Positions 53,312 to 63,150 of a stretch of DNA of 64,000 nucleotides are shown one piece after another (within the stretch, counting starts at the first letter, position 1; each line of letters begins with the position of its first letter). A model generated the notes under the pieces. That model saw only the letters and a list, made by a program, of their open reading frames with translations. It had not been told where the DNA came from and ran no database searches. The position numbers and the translations under genes were made by a program. The stretch is from an uncultured Maribacter sp. (GTDB lineage Bacteria; Bacteroidota; Bacteroidia; Flavobacteriales; Flavobacteriaceae): NCBI GenBank assembly GCA_947493885.1, contig CANLTE010000011.1, positions 1 to 64,000 on the forward strand, given 5' to 3'.

Positions 53312-53859
53312 AAAAACTAGTGTATTTATTTCTTTTCGTAGGAATATTTGGTTGTAAAGAAGCAGAGCCTAGAAGGCCAATTAAGGTAAATTCAGGAAGT
53401 TTTTACAAACAAACTATTGAACGTAACAAACAATTACTCGCAGACGAGGAAAAAACAATCCAGCATATTATAAAAAAAGATACAGCCAACACTTATATAA
53501 ATAGCGGAAGTGGTTCTTGGTTTTATTATAACATAAAAAATAATGAAGACAATTATACTCCCAAAACGGATGACCTAGTGACCATGAGTTACGCTTTAAT
53601 GACTTTTTCTAACGACACCATTTATTCAAACAATGATATTGGAATAGTCAATTACAAAGTGGACAAACAACAACTGTTTAAGGGATTAAGAAACGCTGTA
53701 AAACTGCTTAAAGAAAAGGAAACTGCTACATTTTTATTCCCTTCTTCATTAGCATATGGTTATCATGGGGATGAAAATAAAATTGGTGTTAATCAGCCTA
53801 TAAAGGCTTCCATATCTATCTTAAAAATTGATAAACAAAGTATAAATTCTGAAAATTAA
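53308..53859 (+). CDS. gldI: Gliding-motility-associated peptidyl-prolyl isomerase lipoprotein GldI
   Basis: This is a 183-residue SPII lipoprotein (GIFGC, Cys16). A short helical N-terminal region precedes an FKBP-type domain at about 75-180 (DDLVTMSYALMTFSNDTIYS, then FKGLRNAVKLLKEKETATFLFPSSLAYGYHGDENKIGVNQPI). GldI helps other outer-envelope Gld proteins fold in gliding Flavobacteria and is found only in Bacteroidota. It is followed 10 bp later by another isomerase gene. Confidence 0.88.
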   Translation: MKKLVYLFLFVGIFGCKEAEPRRPIKVNSGSFYKQTIERNKQLLADEEKTIQHIIKKDTANTYINSGSGSWFYYNIKNNEDNYTPKTDDLVTMSYALMTFSNDTIYSNNDIGIVNYKVDKQQLFKGLRNAVKLLKEKETATFLFPSSLAYGYHGDENKIGVNQPIKASISILKIDKQSINSEN

Positions 53860-53869
53860 AATAATTAAA

Positions 53870-54979
53870 ATGATTAAAAAAGTATATCTATTAGCTATTC
53901 TTACTATAACATTAGTTAGTTGTAAATCTGGTAAACATGCCGATCTTGGTGATGGTTTATTTGCCGGTATAAAAACTAATAAAGGTGAGATTATTTTAAA
54001 ACTTGAACAGGAAAAAACACCGGTAACAGTTGCCAATTTTGTTTCCTTAGCCGAAGGCGATAGTCCATTTGTTAGTGATGATTTAAAAGGCAAAAAATAT
54101 TATGACGGTTTAATTTTTCATAGAGTAATTAAAGATTTTATGATTCAAGGTGGAGATCCATTAGGAAATGGTTCAGGGAATCCTGGATATAAATTTATGG
54201 ATGAAATTCATGACTCATTAACCCACAGTAAAAAAGGTATCTTATCAATGGCCAATTCAGGACCTAAAACCAACGGGAGTCAGTTTTTTATAACACATAA
54301 GGAAACTCCTTTTTTAAATGGAAAGCATACCGTTTTTGGAGAAGTTGTAAAAGGGATTGAAGTGGTAGATTCTATTGCCGTAACCGAAACTTCAAAACCT
54401 GGAGACAAACCAGTTGAAGATATTGTAATGCAAACTGTTGAAATAATCCGTAACGGAAAAGAAGCTAAAAAATTCAATGCAGTTGAGGTAATGACGAAAT
54501 ACTTTGCTGACGAAGAGGCTAAAATTGCCGCCTTTGAAAAAATGATTAAAGATTTTGCAGGTGAGATTATTACTCAAAAAGAAAAAGCAACGGAATTACC
54601 TTCTGGTCTTAAAATTTTAGAGCTTAAAAAAGGAAGTGGAGAAAAACCAACTATTGGGCAAAAAGTAAATGTGTTCTACGCTGGTTATTTCACCGATGGA
54701 AAACTTTTTGATAGTAATGTTGAAGAAATTGCTAAAAAATATAACAAGTACGATCAAAGAAGAGCTCAAGGTGGTGGTTACAATGCTGTTCCTATGGATT
54801 ATAGCCCAGATGCTCAACTTATTCCTGGTTTTAAAGAAGGCTTAATGAATATGAATATTGGAGATAAAGTTCGTTTATTTATTCCTTATCACTTGGGGTA
54901 CGGTGAACAAAACTATGGTCCAATTCCAGGTAAATCTGAACTGATTTTTGATTTAGAAATTACTAGTGTTGTAGAATAA
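53870..54979 (+). CDS. Cyclophilin-FKBP double peptidyl-prolyl isomerase lipoprotein
   Basis: This is a 369-residue lipoprotein (lipobox LVSC, Cys16). Residues 25-195 are a cyclophilin: VANFVSLAEGDSPF, GLIFHRVIKDFMIQGGDPLGNGSG, SMANSGPKTNGSQFFITHKETPFLNGKHTVFGEV. Residues 240-368 are an FKBP-type domain: VFYAGYFTDGKLFDSNVEE, LIPGFKEGLMNMNIGDKVRLFIPYHLGYGE. Two unrelated isomerase folds on one chain should assist folding of envelope proteins. It probably works alongside GldI, encoded just upstream. A terminator follows. Confidence 0.92.
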   Translation: MIKKVYLLAILTITLVSCKSGKHADLGDGLFAGIKTNKGEIILKLEQEKTPVTVANFVSLAEGDSPFVSDDLKGKKYYDGLIFHRVIKDFMIQGGDPLGNGSGNPGYKFMDEIHDSLTHSKKGILSMANSGPKTNGSQFFITHKETPFLNGKHTVFGEVVKGIEVVDSIAVTETSKPGDKPVEDIVMQTVEIIRNGKEAKKFNAVEVMTKYFADEEAKIAAFEKMIKDFAGEIITQKEKATELPSGLKILELKKGSGEKPTIGQKVNVFYAGYFTDGKLFDSNVEEIAKKYNKYDQRRAQGGGYNAVPMDYSPDAQLIPGFKEGLMNMNIGDKVRLFIPYHLGYGEQNYGPIPGKSELIFDLEITSVVE

Positions 54980-54997
54980 AACTCCACTTTAAAATAA

Positions 54998-55033
54998 AAA
55001 AAGCCTGTCTATAAATTTATAAACAGGCTTTTT
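54998..55033. terminator. Bidirectional terminator
   Basis: An 11-bp stem AAAAAGCCTGT / ACAGGCTTTTT lies between the convergent isomerase and pepD genes and abuts the pepD stop codon. Confidence 0.85.
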
Positions 55034-56494
55034 TTATTTATTGGGAATTACCTTTAATACCTCTAATAAATACTTCCAGAATTTTTGAACAGATTCAATA
55101 CTTACTCTTTCGTCAGGAGAGTGTGCTCCTAGGATTGTAGGCCCAAAACTAATCATATCTATATCAGGATAATTTTTCCCTAGAATTCCACATTCTAATC
55201 CGGCGTGACAAGCAACTACTCTTGGCTTTTCGTTGAAAAGGTCTTCATATTTTGCTTCCATAACCTTTAAAATAGCAGCATCAGGATTTGGATTCCAACC
55301 GGGATAATCTCCAGAAAAATCAACTTTCATCCCCGCAAGCTCAAAAGTAGCTTTTAACGCAGAGGCCAAATCCATTTTAGCTGAATTTACCGAAGATCTT
55401 GTTAAACATCCTATTTTAATTTTTCCTTTTTTCACAATAACCCTAGCGATATTGTTTGAAGTCTCAACCAAACCATCAACTGACGTACTCATTGCATATA
55501 CTCCATTATGTGCAGCATAAATAGCATTAAACAAAGCCTTCTGCGTATTTAAACCAACTACCTTCTTCGGCTTCTTAGTTTCTTCTAAAATAATTTCTAA
55601 GCTAGGCTCCGCATTTTTTAGTTCACTCTTAATGGTAAGTGCAATTGCATTGATTTTTTTTTCAAACTTTTTTATATGAGATTTATCCACAACGAGTACC
55701 GCATAACTTTCTCTGGGAATTGCATTTCTTAAACTCCCTCCATTAATCTCAGATATTCTAATGTTAAACTCATTTGAACAGTTGTATAAAATGCGATTCA
55801 TAATTTTATTGGCATTGCCCAATCCTTTATGAATATCCATTCCACTATGCCCTCCAAGCAATCCCTTAACCAATATTTTATAACCTCTAACCGCTCGAGG
55901 AACAGGTTTTTCTCCGTATGATTTTTTAGCACTTACATCAATCCCTCCCGCACAACCAATATCAATTTCATCATCCTCTTCGGTATCTAAATTCAATAAA
56001 ATATCACCTTGGAGAATTCCAGCTTCTAATCCCATAGCACCAGTCATTCCAGTTTCTTCATCAATTGTAAAAAGTGCCTCAATTGAGGGGTGTTTAATAG
56101 TTTTGCTTTCCAAAATTGCCATAATTGCAGCAACTCCCATACCATTGTCAGCACCCAAAGTGGTTCCTTCGGCCTTAACCCAATCGCCATCAATTTTCAT
56201 TCGAATACCTTCGGTTTTAAAATCAAAAACGGTGTCCTCATTTTTTTGATGAACCATATCTAAATGCGATTGTAAGGTCACCATTTTTTTACCTTCCATT
56301 CCTTTTGAAGCTGGTTTACGGATAATTACATTACCAACACCATCTTTAACTGTTTCTAAACCAAGGGAATTACCAAAATCCATCATAAACTGTATTACCC
56401 TTTGCTCCTCTTTCGAAGGCCTAGGCACTGCATTTAAATCAGCAAATTTATTCCAAACCTCCTTCGGTTCAAGCCCTCTAATTACATCGCTCAT
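55034..56494 (-). CDS. pepD: Aminoacyl-histidine dipeptidase (PepD-like, M20 family)
   Basis: This is a 486-residue M20 zinc dipeptidase. Metal and catalytic segments: TLQSHLDMVHQKNED near 77-91, GTTLGADNGMGVA near 114, and TIDEETGMTGAMGL near 144. The dimerisation insert (GLLGGHSGMDIHKGLGNA) follows, and the last ligand His is in ILGAHSPDERV. It cleaves Xaa-His and other dipeptides in the cytoplasm. On its strand a TATCTTTG -7 element lies at 56514-56521. Confidence 0.92.
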   Translation of the reverse strand: MSDVIRGLEPKEVWNKFADLNAVPRPSKEEQRVIQFMMDFGNSLGLETVKDGVGNVIIRKPASKGMEGKKMVTLQSHLDMVHQKNEDTVFDFKTEGIRMKIDGDWVKAEGTTLGADNGMGVAAIMAILESKTIKHPSIEALFTIDEETGMTGAMGLEAGILQGDILLNLDTEEDDEIDIGCAGGIDVSAKKSYGEKPVPRAVRGYKILVKGLLGGHSGMDIHKGLGNANKIMNRILYNCSNEFNIRISEINGGSLRNAIPRESYAVLVVDKSHIKKFEKKINAIALTIKSELKNAEPSLEIILEETKKPKKVVGLNTQKALFNAIYAAHNGVYAMSTSVDGLVETSNNIARVIVKKGKIKIGCLTRSSVNSAKMDLASALKATFELAGMKVDFSGDYPGWNPNPDAAILKVMEAKYEDLFNEKPRVVACHAGLECGILGKNYPDIDMISFGPTILGAHSPDERVSIESVQKFWKYLLEVLKVIPNK

Positions 56495-56581
56495 ATTAAA
56501 ACGTATTTACATCCAAAGATACATATTACTACTTGTGCTATTATATACTAAAAAGAAGTTTTTATGGCAAAATATTATCTG

Positions 56582-56609
56582 TTGCAACGGTAAAGTTTTA
56601 GTATTTTTG
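56582..56609 (+). promoter_or_regulatory. Full-consensus promoter just before a start codon
   Basis: TTG at 56582, a 17-base spacer and TATTTTTG at 56602-56609. The ATG at 56615 follows after only 5 bases, so the message may be leaderless. Confidence 0.65.
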
Positions 56610-56614
56610 AGAGA

Positions 56615-57682
56615 ATGAAGGACAGATTAAAAAACGGAATTGCTTGGGCATTACTTCCTCAAATTCTTGTGGTAAAACTACTTGGAAGTTATCCAGATTT
56701 TGTTGAGCAATACTATAGCAATGGTGCTTATCCTGTTATTTCAAAATTTTTCAGATTTCTTTTAGGATGGATTCCTTTTTCCATTGGAGATATTATTTAT
56801 TTTGTCATCATATGCCTGTCAATAGGATACCTTTTTTATCATAGAAAGTACATTAAAAAACACCCCAAGCTCTTTATCAGAAATATTGTGATGGTACTAT
56901 CTGTAGCATATTTCACCTTTCATATCTCATGGGCTTTTAATTACTATAGACTACCTATTTCCAATAAATTGCAACTTGAGGAAACATATACGAAAGATGA
57001 GCTTGTTAGCTTCACTAAAAATCTAATTAACAAAACCAATCAGCTACATCTAACAATTACCAATGATTCAACACTTAAAGTTGATTTTCCATATACCAAA
57101 AATGAAATCTTTGAAAAAACCATTTCGGGTTACAAAAACCTAGGTACAACATTTCCTTTTTTAAGTTATCAAAAACCAAGTATTAAAAAATCTGTTTTTA
57201 GCACTGTGCTAAGTTATATGGGCTATGGCGGATATTTGAATCCGTTTACTCATGAAAGTCAAGTCAATGGTAAACTTCCAAATTTTAGATTTCCGGTAGT
57301 AAGCGGTCATGAAATTGGGCACCAATTGGGATATTCTGCTGAAAATGAAACTAATTTAATAGGCTACATTGTTACTATTAATAACAAAGATGTTTTATTT
57401 CAATATTCTGGTTATGCTTATGCATTGGGTTATTGTTTAAGTAACATTAAAGCTGTTGACAAAAAACTGTATGGTGAACTTATTATATTGGTCAATGCAG
57501 GAATACTAAAAAACTTTCAAGAGGTTAATGATTTTTGGAAAAGTTATGAAAATCCCATGGAACCCATTTTTAAATCAATTTATAATACGTTTTTAAAAGT
57601 CAACAATCAAAAAGAAGGTATTAAAAGCTACAGCTCAGTAGTTGGCTTATTCGTTACTTACCATAAAAAATACCCTTTATAG
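56615..57682 (+). CDS. DUF3810 family membrane metalloprotease-like protein
   Basis: This is a 355-residue protein with about three N-terminal membrane helices (within 5-115), then a soluble domain holding the zinc-peptidase motif HEIGH at 232-236 followed by QLGYSAENETNLIGY, where a downstream Glu could be the third ligand. The conserved MGYGGYLNPFTHE segment is near 203-215. The family is widespread in Bacteroidota with no proven substrate. It is preceded by a consensus promoter only 5 bases before the ATG. Confidence 0.85.
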   Translation: MKDRLKNGIAWALLPQILVVKLLGSYPDFVEQYYSNGAYPVISKFFRFLLGWIPFSIGDIIYFVIICLSIGYLFYHRKYIKKHPKLFIRNIVMVLSVAYFTFHISWAFNYYRLPISNKLQLEETYTKDELVSFTKNLINKTNQLHLTITNDSTLKVDFPYTKNEIFEKTISGYKNLGTTFPFLSYQKPSIKKSVFSTVLSYMGYGGYLNPFTHESQVNGKLPNFRFPVVSGHEIGHQLGYSAENETNLIGYIVTINNKDVLFQYSGYAYALGYCLSNIKAVDKKLYGELIILVNAGILKNFQEVNDFWKSYENPMEPIFKSIYNTFLKVNNQKEGIKSYSSVVGLFVTYHKKYPL

Positions 57683-57801
57683 AACTTTAAAAAGTTAATA
57701 CAATTAAATTTCTTAATGTAATGTTAAAGAATTTTTAAAAGAGCTGATAAATCTCCATTAAACTCTATCTTTAAACGGACTAATTAATTTAATATTCGCG
57801 T

Positions 57802-60756
57802 ATGAAAATGAGACTTTTATCGCTATGCCTTTTATGGTGTAGTGGGTCACTATTTGCTCAAGATTATTTTCCTGAAAATGATGGTGTAAAATCAAAAAAC
57901 AACAACTACACAGTATTTACCAATGCCAAAATTTACGTAACCCCTAATCAGGTTATAGACAAAGGTACATTGGTAATTCAAAATGGTAAAGTTGTTCAAG
58001 TTGGGCGAAGCATTAACATTCCTAAAAATGCTGTAAAGGTAGATTTAGCAGGAAAATTTATATACCCTTCGTTTATTGATGTGTTTTCTAGTTTTGGAGT
58101 TGAGCAGCCTAAAAAGAAACCTTATTCTGGCAGGCCTGATCAATACAATTCCTCCAGAGAAGGTTATTACTGGAATGATCATATAATGCCCGAGAACAGC
58201 GCTAATTCTAAATTTAAATACGATGACAAAATTGCAAAAGAATTACGCAAAGCAGGTTTTGGAGTACTCAACTCTCATATACAAGATGGTATTGTAAGAG
58301 GTACAGGAATTTTAATTGCTTTAAATGCAAGCGGTGGCGATGCTAAACGTATTGTTGATGACAAATCTGCTCAATACTTATCATTTACCAAAAGTGTTAC
58401 TAAAGAGCAAGCCTACCCAACATCATTAATGGGAGCACTAGCCTTGTTACGACAAATGTATGCAGACGCTAAATGGTATGCTCAAGGGAATTCTGAAACT
58501 AAAGACCGCTCACTAGAAGCTTTAAACGCTAACAAAGCTCTTGTTCAAATATTTGAAGCTAAAGATAAAGACAATGCAATTAGAGCGGATAAAATTGGTG
58601 ATGCAAACGGATTTCAATATGCGATTTTAGGTGGTGGAAACGAATATGAAAACATTGATGAAATAAAAGCGACAAATGCTAAATTTATTCTTCCGCTAAA
58701 CTTTCCTAAGGCCTATGATGTATCTAATCCCTATGATGCTAATTATATTACTTTAGAGGATATGCGTCATTGGAATCAAGCTCCAACAAACCCTAAAACT
58801 TTGGCAGATAGTGGTGTTCCTTTTTCGTTTACATTAAACGGATTAAAATCACCAAATGCTTTTAAAGCAAATATTATAAAAGCAATAAAACATGGGCTAT
58901 CAAAAACCGATGCTCTAAAAGCTTTAACCACAGTACCTGCTTCTATTCTTGGCAAATCAAATCAAATAGGTTCTTTAGAAACTGGGCGTTTTGCTAATTT
59001 TTTAATCACTTCTGGAGATGTCTTTGAGACATCTACAATACTTTATGAAAACTGGGTTCAAGGCAACAAAAATATTATTAATGATATTTCTCAAAAAGAT
59101 ATTAGAGGCAGTTATACTTTACCCATTGCAGGAATAAACTACAGTATAGACATTTCTGGTACAGCTAACAAACCAAAGATTAAAATCAAAAAAGACACTA
59201 CTGTAATAAAATCAAAATTTAGTTATAAAAACAACTGGATAACCCTTTCGTTTACCGCTGAAGATTCTGAAAAAAAATATAGATTAACAAGCTTGATAAA
59301 AAGTTCTTTGGACAACATTACGGGTAAAGCCGTATTACCAAATGGTAGCGAATCGGGTTTTACTGCTACCAAAACAGCCTCTTTCACGGAAAAAGAAAAA
59401 ATAACTGAAAAAGCTGATGTTTTCCCTACTATTGTTCCCGTAACATTTCCTAACGTGGGCTACGGATTTAAAACAAAACCAAAACAAGAAACACTTTTAT
59501 TTAAAAATACTACAGTTTGGACAAGTGAGAAAGAAGGGGTTCTAAAAGGCACCGATGTTTTAATTAAAAATGGGAAGATTAACAAAATTGGTATTAATAT
59601 CAAAGCCAATGGCGCCAAAATAATTGATGCAACGGGTAAGCATTTAACAGCAGGTATAATAGACGAACACACCCATATTGCTGCCTTGACGGTTAACGAA
59701 GCCGGGCACAATTCTACTGCAGAGGTGAAAATGGAAGATATTGTAGATCCGGAACACATAGGAATTTATCGTGACTTAGCTGGTGGGGTAACATCAGCTC
59801 AACTACTTCATGGTTCTGCAAATCCAATTGGTGGACGTTCTGCAATATTAAAGTTTAAGTGGGGAGAAACTGCGGATAAATTAATTTATACCAACTCTCC
59901 AAAATTTATCAAGTTTGCTTTAGGTGAAAATGTAAAACAATCTAATTGGGGGAGCTTTTCACGTTTTCCACAAACCAGAATGGGTGTTGAACAAGTGTTT
60001 ATAAACTATTTTCAAATGGCGAAGGAATATGATGCTTTGAAAAAAAGCAAAAAACCGTATAGGTACGATGAAGAAATGGAGGTAATTGCCGAAATACTAA
60101 ACGGTGAGCGATTTATTAGTTGCCATTCATATGTACAAAGCGAAATTAACATGTTGATGAAAGTTGCCGAAAAATTTGACTTTAAGGTAAACACTTTCAC
60201 TCATATACTTGAGGGCTATAAAGTTGCGGATAAAATGAAAACTCACGGTGTTGGCGCTTCAACTTTTAGTGATTGGTGGGCATATAAATATGAAGTTAAT
60301 GATGCTATACCTCATAATGCTGCTATTATGCAGAGTCAAGGAGTTACTGTAGCGATTAATAGCGATGATGCCGAAATGTCTAGAAGGCTAAATCAGGAAG
60401 CCGGTAAAATTGTAAAATATGGTGGTGTTTCAGAAGAGGAAGCGTGGAAAATGGTTACAATAAATCCTGCTCAACTTTTGCATATAGACAATAGAGTTGG
60501 GAGCATTAAAGTAGGTAAAGATGCTGATGTAGTTCTATGGAGCCACAACCCATTATCAGTTTACGCAAAAGCTGAAAAAACTATAATTGAAGGTGTTACC
60601 TATTTTGATTTAGAAGCAGATAAGAAAAAACGAGATGCAATCAAGCTAGAACGTAATCAGCTTATTAACTTAATGTTGAAAGAAAAAGCTAATGGAGGCG
60701 CTGTACAAACTCCCAAACAAAGCAAAAAAGAGCAATTACATTGCGATAGTTTATAA
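57802..60756 (+). CDS. Exported double amidohydrolase-family protein
   Basis: This 984-residue protein (signal ending LFAQ, residue 20) contains two amidohydrolase-like units in tandem. The first (about 35-430) has the family's opening and closing strands (VYVTPNQVIDKGTLVIQNGKV, then LETGRFANFLITSGDVF), but where the HxH metal motif should be it reads PSFIDVFSSFG, so it looks catalytically dead. Residues 440-560 are a linker domain. The second unit (about 570-960) has intact IIDEHTHIA with His623 and His625, SCHSYVQSE, and NSDDAEMSRR. Secreted imidazolonepropionase/prolidase-like enzymes are the nearest kin. A paired shorter protein follows 17 bp later. Confidence 0.85.
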   Translation: MKMRLLSLCLLWCSGSLFAQDYFPENDGVKSKNNNYTVFTNAKIYVTPNQVIDKGTLVIQNGKVVQVGRSINIPKNAVKVDLAGKFIYPSFIDVFSSFGVEQPKKKPYSGRPDQYNSSREGYYWNDHIMPENSANSKFKYDDKIAKELRKAGFGVLNSHIQDGIVRGTGILIALNASGGDAKRIVDDKSAQYLSFTKSVTKEQAYPTSLMGALALLRQMYADAKWYAQGNSETKDRSLEALNANKALVQIFEAKDKDNAIRADKIGDANGFQYAILGGGNEYENIDEIKATNAKFILPLNFPKAYDVSNPYDANYITLEDMRHWNQAPTNPKTLADSGVPFSFTLNGLKSPNAFKANIIKAIKHGLSKTDALKALTTVPASILGKSNQIGSLETGRFANFLITSGDVFETSTILYENWVQGNKNIINDISQKDIRGSYTLPIAGINYSIDISGTANKPKIKIKKDTTVIKSKFSYKNNWITLSFTAEDSEKKYRLTSLIKSSLDNITGKAVLPNGSESGFTATKTASFTEKEKITEKADVFPTIVPVTFPNVGYGFKTKPKQETLLFKNTTVWTSEKEGVLKGTDVLIKNGKINKIGINIKANGAKIIDATGKHLTAGIIDEHTHIAALTVNEAGHNSTAEVKMEDIVDPEHIGIYRDLAGGVTSAQLLHGSANPIGGRSAILKFKWGETADKLIYTNSPKFIKFALGENVKQSNWGSFSRFPQTRMGVEQVFINYFQMAKEYDALKKSKKPYRYDEEMEVIAEILNGERFISCHSYVQSEINMLMKVAEKFDFKVNTFTHILEGYKVADKMKTHGVGASTFSDWWAYKYEVNDAIPHNAAIMQSQGVTVAINSDDAEMSRRLNQEAGKIVKYGGVSEEEAWKMVTINPAQLLHIDNRVGSIKVGKDADVVLWSHNPLSVYAKAEKTIIEGVTYFDLEADKKKRDAIKLERNQLINLMLKEKANGGAVQTPKQSKKEQLHCDSL

Positions 60757-60773
60757 AAAATATTTAGAAAAAG

Positions 60774-62063
60774 ATGAGAAAATTAATTCATATCATATGT
60801 CTAGTTTTTTTAAGCGTATCTGTTGAACTTACCGCTCAACAAACACCTGGAAAAAAACAAACCGAAACAACCTCAATTACTAACGCCATAGCTCATATTG
60901 GTGATGGTAGTGTTATTGAAGAATGTACATTGATTTTTGAAAATGGAAAAATAACCCATATTGGGCAGAATATTACTCCCATAGGAAAAATCATTAACGC
61001 CTCTGGAAAGCGTGTATACCCAGGTTTTATTGCCCCTTCAAAGGAATTAGGACTTATTGAAGTTAACGCAGTAAGAGCAAGTAACGACAAAGATGAAGTA
61101 GGTGATTTTATTCCACATGTTCGTAGTTTAATTGCGTACAATACAGAATCAAAAGTTGTCGAAAGTATGCGCCCTAACGGTGTACTTTTGGGGCAAATAA
61201 CTCCTAAAGGTGGACGTATTTCTGGAACTTCTTCCATAGTACAGTTTGATGCCTGGAATTGGGAAGATGCGACCATAAAAGCAGACGATGGCGTTCACCT
61301 AAACTGGCCTACTAAATATAGGAAAGGAAATTGGTGGATGGGAGAACCCAAAGGTTTCATTCCAAATAAAAAATATCAGCAACAACTAAATGAAGTGGTT
61401 AGTTTTCTTAGAAATGCAAAGGCATATGGCAAAAACATTCCTAAGGAAGAAAACCTTGCCTTTTTGGCAATGCAAGGGATTTTTAACAATACGCAAAAAC
61501 TTTATGTCTATGCAAATGGGGAACGTGAAATTATTGACGCCATAAGTGTGCTAAAAGCAAATGATATTAACGATTTAGTCTTGGTTGGCGGCTATGAAGC
61601 ATATAAAATTACTCCGTTTTTAAAAGAACATAATGTTCCTGTTTTAGTTCAGTTTACTCATAGCTTACCTGCAAAAGATGATGATGATTATGATTTACCT
61701 TATAAACTTCCAAAACTTTTGGTTGATGCTGGATTGTTAGTAGGCATTCAAAACGGAAGTGCCTCTAATTTTCAAACTAGAAACCTTCCTTTTTATGCAG
61801 GACAGGTTGTTGGGCAAGGCTTGGATAAAGAAAAGGCTTTACAATTAATTACTGGGAATACCGCACAAATCCTAGGTATTAATGATATGTATGGTACGCT
61901 TACTGTTGGAAAAAGTGCTACCCTTTTTATTTCAGAAGGCGATGCCTTGGACATGAGAGGTAATCAACTTACACATGTATTTATTGACGGTAGAACTATT
62001 TCATTAGAAACTCACCAAACCGAGCTTTGGAAACGTTATATGAACAAATACAACGGAAAGTAA
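60774..62063 (+). CDS. Exported amidohydrolase-like protein lacking the metal motif
   Basis: This is a 429-residue protein with a signal peptide (VELTAQ, residue 22). It has the composite beta sandwich and barrel outline of amidohydrolases (IENGKITHIGQNITPIG; PGFIAPSKELGL; closing LQLITGNTAQILGINDMYGTLTVGKSATLFISEG), but the HxH expected after PGFI is replaced by APSKE. It closely parallels the first half of the 57802 product. It may be a non-catalytic partner of that enzyme; the two probably share a transcript. A strong terminator follows. Confidence 0.82.
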   Translation: MRKLIHIICLVFLSVSVELTAQQTPGKKQTETTSITNAIAHIGDGSVIEECTLIFENGKITHIGQNITPIGKIINASGKRVYPGFIAPSKELGLIEVNAVRASNDKDEVGDFIPHVRSLIAYNTESKVVESMRPNGVLLGQITPKGGRISGTSSIVQFDAWNWEDATIKADDGVHLNWPTKYRKGNWWMGEPKGFIPNKKYQQQLNEVVSFLRNAKAYGKNIPKEENLAFLAMQGIFNNTQKLYVYANGEREIIDAISVLKANDINDLVLVGGYEAYKITPFLKEHNVPVLVQFTHSLPAKDDDDYDLPYKLPKLLVDAGLLVGIQNGSASNFQTRNLPFYAGQVVGQGLDKEKALQLITGNTAQILGINDMYGTLTVGKSATLFISEGDALDMRGNQLTHVFIDGRTISLETHQTELWKRYMNKYNGK

Positions 62064-62078
62064 ACAAGTATGTATATC

Positions 62079-62115
62079 AAAAAGGGTCTTTTCTTAAATT
62101 TAAAGACCCTTTTTT
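62079..62115 (+). terminator. Rho-independent terminator
   Basis: A 13-bp stem AAAAAGGGTCTTT / AAAGACCCTTTTT ends in a run of T, 16 bp after the amidohydrolase gene. Confidence 0.9.
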
Positions 62116-62175
62116 TATTATTCTACAAAACAACTTACCTTATTGGCTTGAATTATTTGATTTGCCAACCTTTTG

Positions 62176-63015
62176 ATGATTACAAAAAAATTAGCCAATA
62201 TTCTCGCACAAGAATACCCATATTATTATCGCGGTAAAACTTTATGGGCTGTCTCTGGAATTCTATTCCTAATGTCGCTTTTTTTCAACTATTTGTTTGA
62301 ACCATTTCATGTATATACTCCAGAACATAAAATGGACTACTTTTATATTTCCCTTTTACATTCTCTAACTCCAGTTTTTCTATTATTTGTATTTTCTCTT
62401 TTTAAAATCCCCAATACTATTACCGAGCAATGGAATCTTAAAAAAGAATTATTCTTGGTTACTTTGTTTCTACTTTTTATTGGTATGACTCAATTTTTAA
62501 TGCGAGATATGGTTTATAACAACCCTAATAATTGGTCTTGGCAGTATTTATTTGAGGAAATTAGAAACACTTTTTTAGTAGGAGGGTTATTCCTACTAAT
62601 TTTAATTCCTTTAAATTTCAATCGTTTATATGCTAGAAATACCAAAAATGCCTTAGCAATTAACGCTAAACGTAACAATTTAATTGCTAGCCCAACTACT
62701 ATTAAAATAGATGATTTATCATTTAATGTAAATCACCTATTATTTGTAAAGTCTGATGGTAATTACGTAGAGCTATTTTTTATCGATGGCAATAAGTCGC
62801 TTAAACGAAAAACAATAAAAGATTTAGAACTCGCATTACAACAATATCCTAGCATAATAAAAACCCATCGTTCGTATCTTGTAAACACCAATCATATCGT
62901 AAACATTTCGGGAAATGCCCAGGGATACAAATTGGAACTAAAAAACTATGCTGAAAAAATACCTGTTTCGAGAAATATGATTGCCCCTTTCAACAAAAAG
63001 ATAAAAAGCCAGTAA
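62176..63015 (+). CDS. Membrane-bound LytTR-family transcriptional regulator
   Basis: This is a 279-residue protein with four membrane helices at about 26-45, 65-85, 96-112 and 135-152, then a LytTR DNA-binding domain at about 175-278 (FVKSDGNYVELFFIDGNKSLKRKTIKDLELAL, then THRSYLVNTNHIVNISGNAQGYKLEL and IPVSRNMI). It has no response-regulator receiver, so signals probably arrive through the membrane part. I chose the ATG at 62176 over the TTG one codon before. An acyltransferase gene follows in the same direction about 135 bp downstream and is a possible target. Confidence 0.88.
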   Translation: MITKKLANILAQEYPYYYRGKTLWAVSGILFLMSLFFNYLFEPFHVYTPEHKMDYFYISLLHSLTPVFLLFVFSLFKIPNTITEQWNLKKELFLVTLFLLFIGMTQFLMRDMVYNNPNNWSWQYLFEEIRNTFLVGGLFLLILIPLNFNRLYARNTKNALAINAKRNNLIASPTTIKIDDLSFNVNHLLFVKSDGNYVELFFIDGNKSLKRKTIKDLELALQQYPSIIKTHRSYLVNTNHIVNISGNAQGYKLELKNYAEKIPVSRNMIAPFNKKIKSQ

Positions 63016-63150
63016 CCTTATTTTGTTTTTTATCACAGGTTTTTGTTTTATACCACAAAGCCTTTGTCATTCGTCATCTTGTCTTGTCTTTCATCACATT
63101 TTCAATTTTACAGCATAAAATCAATTTAATTTCGCTTTAAAACTTATGTC

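Noticed and set aside
60893..61276. 127-residue minus-strand open frame opposite the 429-residue amidohydrolase-like gene
   Set aside because: It is antisense to a confident gene, with no start signal or domain.
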